Origin: a bacterium
Lineage (GTDB): Bacteria; Bacteroidota; Bacteroidia; Cytophagales; Thermonemataceae
Length of the DNA: 32,033 nucleotides
NCBI GenBank assembly: GCA_025362415.1
Contig: JANYGM010000280.1
Location: 1-32,033, forward strand
Reading direction: 5' to 3'
Made by a program: the position numbers and the translations under genes. The notes below the pieces were generated by a model, which did no database searches, was not told the DNA's origin, and saw only the letters and a program-made list of their open reading frames with translations. Positions 17,805 to 26,470 of the stretch are shown piece by piece; the stretch's first letter is position 1, and the number at the start of each line of letters is the position of its first letter.

Positions 17805-18773
17805 ATGCGTATTCTTACAGGTATTCAAAGTTCAGGGAAACCACATTTGGGCAATATTTTAGGGGCTATTGCGCCTGCTATCCAGATGTCTGTTGTGCCT
17901 GAAAATGAATCTTTTTTCTTTATTGCGGATTTTCATTCGCTTACTACTATCAAAGATGCGCAAGAGCGTCTGCATAATGTTCGTTCTGTGGCTGCTGCGT
18001 GGCTTGCTTGCGGTTTTGATGTAGAAAAAAATTATTTTTACCGCCAATCTCGTATTCCTGAGGTGTGTGAACTAACGTGGTTTTTGAACTGTTTTACCCC
18101 TTTTCCTACACTTGCCAACGCTCATTCTTTCAAAGATAAATCTGAAAATTTAGCTGATGTAAATGCAGGGCTTTTTGATTATCCTGTGCTTATGGCGGCA
18201 GATATTTTGCTTTATGATGCCCAAATTGTGCCTGTCGGAAAAGACCAAGTCCAACATTTAGAAATCACACGAGATATAGCTGAAAAAGTCAATTATCATT
18301 ATCAGAAAGAGATTTTTGTTGTGCCAAATGTACGCATAGATGAAAATGTAATGACCATTCCTGGCATAGATGGAAGGAAAATGAGTAAATCTTATAAAAA
18401 TACAATTGATATTTTTGTTTCTGAAAAAGAACTCAAAAAGCAAATAATGAGTATCGTAACAGATAGTACGCCCTTAGAAGCTCCCAAAGACCCAAATACT
18501 TGTAATGCTTTCAAAATTTATTCTCTTGTTGCAGATGCCACGCAAGTAGAACAAATGCGTCAGAACTATTTAGGAGGCAATTATGGCTATGGTCATATCA
18601 AAACTGCTATTTTGGAAATAATCTTAGAAAAGTACAATAAAGAACGCACTTTGTATAATGCTTATATGGCTAATCCTTTGGAATTAGATAGTATTTTAGC
18701 CATTGGGGAAACAAAAGCTAAAAAAATAGCACAAACCACACTTTCTCGTGTGCGTGAGGTGCTGGGATTTTAG
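17805..18773 (+). CDS. trpS: Tryptophan-tRNA ligase
   Basis: RILTGIQSSGKPHLGN (HIGH-like), KMSKS, DVNAGLFDYPVLMAADILLYDAQIVPVGKDQVQHLEITRDIA. Confidence 0.95.
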   Translation: MRILTGIQSSGKPHLGNILGAIAPAIQMSVVPENESFFFIADFHSLTTIKDAQERLHNVRSVAAAWLACGFDVEKNYFYRQSRIPEVCELTWFLNCFTPFPTLANAHSFKDKSENLADVNAGLFDYPVLMAADILLYDAQIVPVGKDQVQHLEITRDIAEKVNYHYQKEIFVVPNVRIDENVMTIPGIDGRKMSKSYKNTIDIFVSEKELKKQIMSIVTDSTPLEAPKDPNTCNAFKIYSLVADATQVEQMRQNYLGGNYGYGHIKTAILEIILEKYNKERTLYNAYMANPLELDSILAIGETKAKKIAQTTLSRVREVLGF

Positions 18774-18832
18774 GTGATTTTTAATTATGAATTTTTTAAT
18801 TATGAATGAAAAGGCTTTAATACAAAAATATT

Positions 18833-19969
18833 TCAAGATTTCTCTTTTAAAATATCTGCCCATTGTTCTAAATGAAAATCCTTAATTTCCGTAGATTTTC
18901 CTGCGTCTTCTATCAAATTTCTAGTATAAATTTTTATAAACTCTTCATAATCATCAATAAATCTCAAATAATATTTCAATGTACTCACAATTCCGTTGGC
19001 AATAATATCAATTCCTTGCGTTTTTTTGAGTTCTAAGATAGAATTAATCACTTCTTTTTCTGTTTCAGCGTTCTTAAAACCACTTTTAAAAGTCGTTAAG
19101 ATATAATAACGGTTAATTTTGGTATTGTGAGATTTTTTAGCAACATCAAAAATCAAATATTTATCTATTGGGATATTATGCTTAATTTCTATAATTTCAA
19201 ATGGCTGATTATCAAGCGTGTAAATTTCAATATCTCCAAAGCTGTGTTTGTCTGATGATGTGTGTACCTGCAAAGGAACAAGTTTTTTATCCTTGTATCT
19301 TTCAAATTTTGGCAGTAAAGCCTCATAAATAGAATAAATAGCAATTACAGGCAAACGAGAACTCAATTTTGCTTCAAAATGTTTTTCTAACATCTTGATA
19401 ATCAAATGTATATTTAGTGTTTCTAGATTTTTTGTTTCAAAATTAGCGTTTTCAAAAACTATTTGTGTAGCTTTTGCAAGTATAATCAATTTTGCAAAAA
19501 CGTACTCTAAATAATCATTAGGATTAATATTTTGGATTTCAACATCATCAAAAATATTCAAAAAACATTCTTTGAGTTGCTTATCTCTAATTTTTAAATC
19601 TAATCCTTCTATTTTTGTCCATTTTATGCGTTCTCTTGTAGCTAAAGTGAGAAAAGAACTTTCTTTATTCGCATATTTTGGAAAATTATCTTTGAAAAAT
19701 GGGGAGGTAACCTGCGTGTCTAACACTCGGGCAGAATAACCATTCTCAAAATCTGTTCTATGTAAACGTATATCCTGTGTTGGAGTAGTGATTTTTTTCA
19801 ATAAACTTGTTACAAGTGCAGAAACCAAAGATTTATTACTATCAATTTTACTAATAAGCACATCAATATTTATTTTTATACTTGAAGAAATAGCATTAAA
19901 ATCTATATTTTGAGCATTTTGATAGGCATTTTCTAAAATAGTTTTCTCTTGTTGATTGTTTTTTATCAT
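18833..19969 (-). CDS. Putative type II restriction endonuclease (possibly SacI-like)
   Basis: SFGDIEIYTLDNQPFEIIEIKHN (D...ExK); 4-bp overlap with adjacent DNA methyltransferase. Confidence 0.7.
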   Translation of the reverse strand: MIKNNQQEKTILENAYQNAQNIDFNAISSSIKINIDVLISKIDSNKSLVSALVTSLLKKITTPTQDIRLHRTDFENGYSARVLDTQVTSPFFKDNFPKYANKESSFLTLATRERIKWTKIEGLDLKIRDKQLKECFLNIFDDVEIQNINPNDYLEYVFAKLIILAKATQIVFENANFETKNLETLNIHLIIKMLEKHFEAKLSSRLPVIAIYSIYEALLPKFERYKDKKLVPLQVHTSSDKHSFGDIEIYTLDNQPFEIIEIKHNIPIDKYLIFDVAKKSHNTKINRYYILTTFKSGFKNAETEKEVINSILELKKTQGIDIIANGIVSTLKYYLRFIDDYEEFIKIYTRNLIEDAGKSTEIKDFHLEQWADILKEKS

Positions 19970-21045
19970 ACAAAAAGTTCTTGGGTAAAAGTTACTTGTT
20001 TTAGCCTTTCATTGCTAATATTTACATACTCTGGATTTATTTCAACACCTAAATACTTACGTTTGAGGTTTTTAGCTGCCACACAAGTAGTACCACTACC
20101 ACAAAAAGGGTCTAAAACTACATCATTTTCTTTACTTAAAAGCTTAATAAGTTCTTGTATAATATATAACGGATAAACAGCTGGATGTTGGTTATCTTTG
20201 GTCATTTCAACGGGGCTTTCAATTAAATCTTTTTTTAATTTATTTCCCAGAATTTTGATAATTGTAAACCCATTATTACGTATTTGGTTGTTTCTACCAC
20301 CTTCCATTCCACCATAAGCCTCTTTATGAATGCCTTTTATTTTCATTCTAAAACTATCTATTTCGCCATTATGTACTGCTAAAATCACTTCTTGTAAAGA
20401 TTTTCTAGCAGTTTCTTTTTGAGAAATTTCCAAATCTGAATTTTCAATCAATTCAAAATACTGTTTTCCTAACTTATCTGATGGCTTACTTTTACTACTT
20501 TTATTGAGGTCATCAAGATGTTTTAGATAGTTTTCCAAATCAAAATGATAATTCTTTGATTTAGCAAATATAAAAAATGGTTCTGTTGCTTGTATGAGTT
20601 TTCTTTTATCTTGTCGTGGTGTAGGATTAAGTTTAGACCACGTAATTTGGTTAATCAAAAAAACTTTTTTATCTTCAATGGCTTTGATAGCAAATTTATA
20701 AGGCAAAAGAGACAATGCGCCATTGATATATTTGTCGCCCAAATTAAATACAATAGCCCCTGTGGGCTTTGTTACTCGCACACATTCAGAGAAGATATTT
20801 AGTAAATTTTCTAAATATTCCTCTTCTGTGGCTTCGTTTCCAACACCAAAATCTCCATTTCCATAATCCCTTTGCTGAAAATATGGCGGAGAAGTTATCA
20901 CCAAATCAATACTATCTGTTGCTATTTTTTTCAGTACAACAAGGCAATCACCAATAATAATTTTATCTAGTGCATCAAATGATACATCATTACAATTATT
21001 ATCAACTAATATTTTTTCTATTGGTATTCCTGTTAATATTTCCAT
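19966..21045 (-). CDS. Site-specific DNA methyltransferase (N4/N6, TSPPY type)
   Basis: VITSPPYFQQRDYG early, DPFCGSGTTCVAAKNLKRKYLGVEINPEY late (beta-like order); start refined to MEILTG. Confidence 0.9.
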   Translation of the reverse strand: MEILTGIPIEKILVDNNCNDVSFDALDKIIIGDCLVVLKKIATDSIDLVITSPPYFQQRDYGNGDFGVGNEATEEEYLENLLNIFSECVRVTKPTGAIVFNLGDKYINGALSLLPYKFAIKAIEDKKVFLINQITWSKLNPTPRQDKRKLIQATEPFFIFAKSKNYHFDLENYLKHLDDLNKSSKSKPSDKLGKQYFELIENSDLEISQKETARKSLQEVILAVHNGEIDSFRMKIKGIHKEAYGGMEGGRNNQIRNNGFTIIKILGNKLKKDLIESPVEMTKDNQHPAVYPLYIIQELIKLLSKENDVVLDPFCGSGTTCVAAKNLKRKYLGVEINPEYVNISNERLKQVTFTQELFV

Positions 21046-21058
21046 TTTTATTGGTTTT

Positions 21059-21439
21059 TTAATTTTTCTCTTCTTTTTTCCCTCCAAAAAGTCCAAAAAT
21101 CCTGCCAAACATTCGTTTTTCAAAGTTCCAAAAAAACGTAAATTGCCCCAATAAAAAACCATAAAACAACAATAAAATCTGATAAGCGGGGAAAACAGTA
21201 GCTAACCACACACCTATACGTGTGAGTAAGGGCGTTTCAGGCGTGATGCCCAAAAACGCATAAATAGGGATTTTGACGTACATTGCAGAGAAACCCGTTA
21301 ATGCAAAAACAAGAAAAATAATTAGCACTTGCCAATTATTTTTCACGTCCCAACGTACTTTTAATTTTTCTAAAAAACTCAATATGATGTGTGATATATG
21401 ATGTATGATGTATAAATTGTGTTTTTTGTATTCATTCAC
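21059..21439 (-). CDS. Small membrane protein, DUF6787-like
   Basis: KVRWDVKNNWQVLIIFLVFALTGFSAMYVKIPIYAFLGI; three hydrophobic segments; N-terminus uncertain. Confidence 0.6.
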   Translation of the reverse strand: MNEYKKHNLYIIHHISHIILSFLEKLKVRWDVKNNWQVLIIFLVFALTGFSAMYVKIPIYAFLGITPETPLLTRIGVWLATVFPAYQILLLFYGFLLGQFTFFWNFEKRMFGRIFGLFGGKKEEKN

Positions 21440-21462
21440 AATTCATAATTTAAAATTCAGAA

Positions 21463-21924
21463 TTACAAATAAGATTTTGTTTTTATTTTGTCCATCATTT
21501 CCTTTATATGTACTTCTGCACCAAGAAAATCCTGCAAAACCGCTGCAATTTTATGGTCTTTATTGAGCAAATAAGTAACACGTTTTGGAATACGCAAAAT
21601 AGGCACAAGTGCATCATAATCAGCGCAAACCTTGCCTGTTTCATCAGAAAGCAGTTCAAAAGGAAGTTTATTTTCTTCCTTGAACCTAAGATGCGTTGGA
21701 ATATCATCACGACTAACGCCAAAAACATCAACGCCTACATCTCTAAAAACAGCAAATTGGTCACGAAACTCACACGCTTCTTTGGTGCAAACTGAAGTAA
21801 AATCTTTTGGATAAAAATAAAGAATACAAGGTTTTCCTAATAAATCTTTACTAAGTGTAATTTCTTCACCACTTGTAGAGGCAAGCGTAAAATCAGGTGC
21901 TAATTGGTTGATAGATAAAGCCAT
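21463..21924 (-). CDS. bcp: Peroxiredoxin (BCP/PrxQ type)
   Basis: APDFTLAS, LYFYPKDFTSVCTKEACEFRD, VFGVSRD. Confidence 0.9.
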   Translation of the reverse strand: MALSINQLAPDFTLASTSGEEITLSKDLLGKPCILYFYPKDFTSVCTKEACEFRDQFAVFRDVGVDVFGVSRDDIPTHLRFKEENKLPFELLSDETGKVCADYDALVPILRIPKRVTYLLNKDHKIAAVLQDFLGAEVHIKEMMDKIKTKSYL

Positions 21925-21997
21925 TTTTGAGGTATGAAGTTTGAGGTGTGAGGTGTGAAGTAAATATGACTTGACACCAAATATTTCTGATTAAAAA

Positions 21998-22306
21998 TTA
22001 CTTTTTGAGTTGTCCCATTAGGGTTTCTACTTCACTAAGTAGTCTTTCTGCTTTTTCTTTTGAATCATTTACGACTTGCTCCCCCTTCGTTTTAGCAATA
22101 CTAATATGCGCATCAGCACCATTTTTGAGGTTATTGAGGTAATTAGTTAGCTTTTCTCTTACTTTTGAAAGTTGATAAGTGAGCCTGCGACGCATTTCTT
22201 TGCCTTCACGAGGTGCATATAATAAGCCCAGGGTAGCTCCTGCTGCAGCTCCAATCAAAAGACCCAAAATAAAATGGTCTTTTTTAGGTGATTTATTTTT
22301 TTCCAT
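21998..22306 (-). CDS. YtxH domain protein
   Basis: FILGLLIGAAAGATLGLLYAPREGKEMRRRL. Confidence 0.9.
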   Translation of the reverse strand: MEKNKSPKKDHFILGLLIGAAAGATLGLLYAPREGKEMRRRLTYQLSKVREKLTNYLNNLKNGADAHISIAKTKGEQVVNDSKEKAERLLSEVETLMGQLKK

Positions 22307-22419
22307 TATTAGGTTATATTGTGGGTTAATATTGATTTTGCGTATTGATTTTCAGTAAAATTGTGTTATTGCAAATGTAGGTGTTTTTTTCAAAAAACAT
22401 ATACTTTTTTTCAAATTTT

Positions 22420-22473
22420 AACCTAAAAAACAACTTCAAAAGATAGAATACTTATGAAGTCGTTTTTTAGGTT
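22420..22473 (-). terminator. Terminator hairpin
   Basis: AACCTAAAAAACAACTTCA / TGAAGTCGTTTTTTAGGTT, 19-bp stem with one wobble position. Confidence 0.7.
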
Positions 22474-22483
22474 AATCCTCTAA

Positions 22484-23017
22484 TTATTTGCCTTTGCTGT
22501 TTACTGGCGTAATTTGCCAATGTTGGCTTGGAGTGGTTGGCTCTCTATATACTAAATTCAAACCATTTTTTCCAGTTGTTAGAATTACCATAGGACCTGA
22601 ATTGACGTTATTGATGCTATACAGCCCTTTTTTACCTTCTACAGGTTCTATATTCCACAGTTGCAGTCCATCTTCTTTGCTATTCACCTTTACTAAGCGC
22701 AAAAGCATTTTATCATCTTCTACAACTAATGCCAAAGCTTTAGTTTCTCCCAGAAGTTTTGTAGTGAAACGGTAATGTCCTTCCTTTACTGCCGTTATTT
22801 GCCAATATTGCCCTGTAAAAGTACCCGTTTTACCCATTTGGATTTTATCCTTTTTGCCATCATTAAGAATTTCTAATGATTTGGTATTTTTCAAAGAATC
22901 ATTGGTCAAACGGTAAAAACCTTTGCCAAAAGTCGGCAGTTGTGCAATAGCATTTTTTTGAAACGCCACCAAACCTACTACACAAGCCACATAAATAAAT
23001 ATTTTTTGGATTTTCAT
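22484..23017 (-). CDS. Secreted RICIN/beta-trefoil-like protein
   Basis: Signal peptide MKIQKIFIYVACVVGLVAFQKNAIAQ; three related segments with QYWQI / QLWNI / QHWQI. Confidence 0.65.
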   Translation of the reverse strand: MKIQKIFIYVACVVGLVAFQKNAIAQLPTFGKGFYRLTNDSLKNTKSLEILNDGKKDKIQMGKTGTFTGQYWQITAVKEGHYRFTTKLLGETKALALVVEDDKMLLRLVKVNSKEDGLQLWNIEPVEGKKGLYSINNVNSGPMVILTTGKNGLNLVYREPTTPSQHWQITPVNSKGK

Positions 23018-23091
23018 ATAAAAGTATAATAATAAGTAATTGTGAATTTTTAATTGTGAATACATATAAAATTTTAGCAACTGTTTAGGTT

Positions 23092-23213
23092 AGGACTTAC
23101 GCAAAAAAGTTCTAAAACCACCCCCAGCCCCTCCTTAGGAAGGAGGGGAGTTTGTCCCCCTCCTTTTTAGGAGTGGGTTAGGGGTGGTTTTTAATAGGTT
23201 TTGCGTAAGTCCT
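23092..23213. mobile_element. MITE-like element, inverted copy of 7577-7697
   Basis: AGGACTTACGCAAAA ... TTTTGCGTAAGTCCT; TA at both ends; reverse complement aligns end to end with 7577-7697. Confidence 0.82.
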
Positions 23214-23257
23214 ATAGGTAATAAACCTAGTCATACTCGTACTTCAAACTTCGTACC

Positions 23258-24499
23258 TTAGAGAAGGTTGGGCAAAATAATAATTACTTCTGTTCCAATA
23301 TTGATTTCACTTTGTAATGTTACATTTCCTTTCAGTTTTTGTAAACAATTTTTTACTACATACAAGCCTACACCAGAGCCTTTGGAAGTAGCATTATGTT
23401 TGAAAAACATTGTAAAAACCTTATCCTGCACGTTTTTTTCTATTCCTTGTCCGTTATCAGAAACAATTATTTGCAAATTTTTATTTTCTTGTTGCGTGAT
23501 TTTAAATAAAATATTTTTCTTAGAAGTTTTATTTGCAAAGGAAATAGCATTATCTATCAAATTTTGCATAATTGTACGTATCAAATAACGGTCACTCACA
23601 AACAAATCAGGTGCGTTTATTTCCATCTGAAAGTCAATATTTTCACGCATAAAATCCTTAGAAAACTGTTGTTTTACCTTTGTAGCAAGCTCGTGAACAT
23701 CTATTTCTGTTACTTCTACATCTAAATATTTGATTTTGGTAACTTCCAACAAAGTAATCAAAATTCTATTCAATTTTTCAGAATTTTCTGCAATCATACC
23801 CAAATAACGCTGTGCATTTTCGTCTTGTAGCTCCACTTTTGCCAGATTAGAAAGCCCAATAAGTGAAGCAATAGGTCCACGTAAGTCGTGAGAAGCCCTA
23901 TAAACAAATGTATCTAGTTCTTTTACAGAAGTATTAAATTGTTCTTCTAACTCTCTATGTTCTGTCATTTCCTTCAACAATTCTTCATAAACTTCCTGCA
24001 ATTCTTTGGTACGGTCAGAGAGTTGTTGGTCTAAATATTTGCGGTATTCTATTATTTCTGTATTATTTTGAAGAAGTTTTTTTATTTCAAATTGATATTT
24101 TTGTTGAGAATGGATATTTGCTAATAATTTTTGTATATTTTCCAAAATAAGCGTATCAGAAACAAATTCTTTATACAAAAAATGATGTGCGCCAAGTTTC
24201 AATCCTTCTTCTATTTGAGCGTTTTGAGCAGGTGTAGCAAGCAAAATAATTCCTACATTATCAGGGAAAAAATGCCTTCTAACGGCTTCTACAAAACTTT
24301 TTATGTCCAAATTAGGTAAACTCAAATTTATCAAAATAACATCAATACTTTCCCAAACAATAGTATTACTTAGCATACCCCGCAAAGTATTCTGATGCAA
24401 AAGTGATAATTTTATTTTATTTTCTTTCACTTTTTCTGATAAAGATAAAAATAGCTTACTATCTTCATCAAGAAACAATATTTTTGGAGTGCTTGCCAT
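23258..24499 (-). CDS. REC-like / histidine kinase protein
   Basis: N-terminal receiver fold; FVYRASHDLRGPIASLIGLSNLA (HisKA); NLIDNAISFA, DNGQGI, GSGVGLYVVK (HATPase). Confidence 0.9.
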   Translation of the reverse strand: MASTPKILFLDEDSKLFLSLSEKVKENKIKLSLLHQNTLRGMLSNTIVWESIDVILINLSLPNLDIKSFVEAVRRHFFPDNVGIILLATPAQNAQIEEGLKLGAHHFLYKEFVSDTLILENIQKLLANIHSQQKYQFEIKKLLQNNTEIIEYRKYLDQQLSDRTKELQEVYEELLKEMTEHRELEEQFNTSVKELDTFVYRASHDLRGPIASLIGLSNLAKVELQDENAQRYLGMIAENSEKLNRILITLLEVTKIKYLDVEVTEIDVHELATKVKQQFSKDFMRENIDFQMEINAPDLFVSDRYLIRTIMQNLIDNAISFANKTSKKNILFKITQQENKNLQIIVSDNGQGIEKNVQDKVFTMFFKHNATSKGSGVGLYVVKNCLQKLKGNVTLQSEINIGTEVIIILPNLL

Positions 24500-24670
24500 T
24501 ATAGAAAGGTATGAAGTAAGAGGTACGAAGTACGAGTGTAAAACTCTGATTATTAAGTTATAGAAATGTTATGGTTTGCGTTATGTTACAAATATAAAAA
24601 CAATTTCTTTTACAATACGTTTTTATTTAGAAAACATTATTTTTTTAGCTATTTTTCCATTCTCTTTATT

Positions 24671-25657
24671 ATGAAAAAATTTCAAGATAATCAGCTTATG
24701 CAGGCACGCACACGCACAGATGCACCAGCAGACAATGCCATAAAAATGCTTTTTGCCACACTTGCGCCTACACAAACCTATGAGTGGCTACAATGGTTCA
24801 CCACAGAGAATACCAATATTCCTTCTGATTATCAAAATATTAGCCATTTTTTTGATAATAACTGTTCTTTGCCTATTTGGGCAGATTTGGAGAAAATGAA
24901 AAAAGCAAGTTTGTTTTTTGAGAAAAATAAAGAAAATATTTTATTTACGCTTGGAACTTACTCATTACCATATTGTTATGCCGCCAAAAATGGTGTAAAA
25001 GTGCTATTTCTCTCCAAAAGATTACAAACAGATGCAAAAAAACGCTTAGAAGAAACGGCTAATTTTCTTATCAATATTACTTCAAAAGATATTTTTTCAG
25101 AGAATATTTTACAGAATAAAAATATCTCAAAAGGTGTGTTTTTGTGTCTTAAAACAAGGCTTTTACACGCTTCCATACGACATTTTGTAGTAAATAAAAC
25201 GGTTTGGAATGCTACAGAATGGGGAGAACCTATCAACCAAGAAGATATGGCAGGCACTAATTTGTCGTTTTCTTATATTATTTTACAAGGACTGAAAAAA
25301 ATGAATATTTCTTTTACTGATGAAGAGGCTGAAAATTATTTACATCTTTGGAATGTAATTGGGCATTTTTTGGGTGTTGAAGAGCAGTTTTTGCCTGATA
25401 CTATGAAAGAATCTTTTTGGTTGGATAAACTTATTTCAGAAAGACAGTTTGCACCAAGTGAGGAAGGAAAAATACTTACAAAGGCATTATTGGCAGTTTT
25501 TGAGGAAACGGTAAGTAGTTTTTATAACAAAACCGCTATTGCACAAATGCGTTTTTTGTTGGGTGATAAAATTGCAGATATGGTTGATGTGCCAAAATCT
25601 ACGCTTTTTAGTGGTATTTTAGCTGGAGTAAGAACGAAAAATTTATTTTTAAAGTAA
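24671..25657 (+). CDS. Oxygenase MpaB-like (DUF2236) protein
   Basis: FTLGTYSLPYCYAAKNGVKVL..SKR; LLHASIRHFV; GEPINQEDMAGTNLSFSYIILQGL; LWNVIGHFLGVEEQFLP. Confidence 0.75.
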   Translation: MKKFQDNQLMQARTRTDAPADNAIKMLFATLAPTQTYEWLQWFTTENTNIPSDYQNISHFFDNNCSLPIWADLEKMKKASLFFEKNKENILFTLGTYSLPYCYAAKNGVKVLFLSKRLQTDAKKRLEETANFLINITSKDIFSENILQNKNISKGVFLCLKTRLLHASIRHFVVNKTVWNATEWGEPINQEDMAGTNLSFSYIILQGLKKMNISFTDEEAENYLHLWNVIGHFLGVEEQFLPDTMKESFWLDKLISERQFAPSEEGKILTKALLAVFEETVSSFYNKTAIAQMRFLLGDKIADMVDVPKSTLFSGILAGVRTKNLFLK

Positions 25658-25698
25658 AAAAGAGAGAGAAAATAAATATTTATTTTCTCTCTTTTTTA
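25657..25698. terminator. Bidirectional terminator
   Basis: GAGAGAAAATAAAtatTTATTTTCTCTC flanked by A-run and T-run between convergent genes. Confidence 0.8.
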
Positions 25699-25716
25699 AG
25701 ATTTTCACATTTATTC

Positions 25717-25938
25717 CTAAGCCAGAACAGGTACATCTATTTGATACATTTCAGAAATAATTTGTTTGATAAGTGCAACACTGTCACTAGCAAGTATAAG
25801 ACTTGCGTTTGGGTTTTCCAAATCCGTAAGGCTCAAACCTTTCTCACGAAAATGTCCAAAAATTTTCATTGTAACTCTCTGCCACGCTACAGGGGTAATG
25901 TTTTCATCACACCATTGTTTTATGATAAGTGCTTGCAT
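25717..25938 (-). CDS. Small protein, tandem paralog A
   Basis: IKQWCDENITPVAWQRVTMKIFGHFREKGLSLT, aligns with the adjacent ORF. Confidence 0.65.
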   Translation of the reverse strand: MQALIIKQWCDENITPVAWQRVTMKIFGHFREKGLSLTDLENPNASLILASDSVALIKQIISEMYQIDVPVLA

Positions 25939-25989
25939 AAATTTATTTTTTTAATTATTTGTACTCATTCATTTGGTGAATGTCCTTAC

Positions 25990-26229
25990 TTATTTGTAAA
26001 CGACCTCTCCGTAGGGGAGTTCAATCTCATACATAGCCACAATAGAAGTATAAACTAACTCAAAACTTTCTTCATCTAAAAAAGTATTTTCGTTTGGGCT
26101 GTTTATTTCAGTAATAGAAAAGCCTTTTTCCTTAAAAAAGTGAAGGTTTTTCATAGCAACTCTTTGCCAAGAGGCTGCACTAATGTTTTCATCACACCAG
26201 TTTTTTATTTTGAGCGCATTATATTTCAT
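25990..26229 (-). CDS. Small protein, tandem paralog B
   Basis: IKNWCDENISAASWQRVAMKNLHFFKEKGFSIT. Confidence 0.65.
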   Translation of the reverse strand: MKYNALKIKNWCDENISAASWQRVAMKNLHFFKEKGFSITEINSPNENTFLDEESFELVYTSIVAMYEIELPYGEVVYK

Positions 26230-26470
26230 ATATTTATTTTATTTGGATTCTCACAAATATACAGAAAAAATTACCATCTAAAATTATTTTAACAATTATT
26301 TTTCAAATAGTTATAAAATAGTGAAAAATTTTATTCATCTAGTTCAAAAGTAATTCTTTTTTTGGTTAAAACTAAGTTATTTAGCTCAATAACCTTATTT
26401 TGCTGCTCAATGTTTAATAAAAAACGGTAAATATTTTGTATTTACTAGGAGCTAAAGACTCATAATTTAC

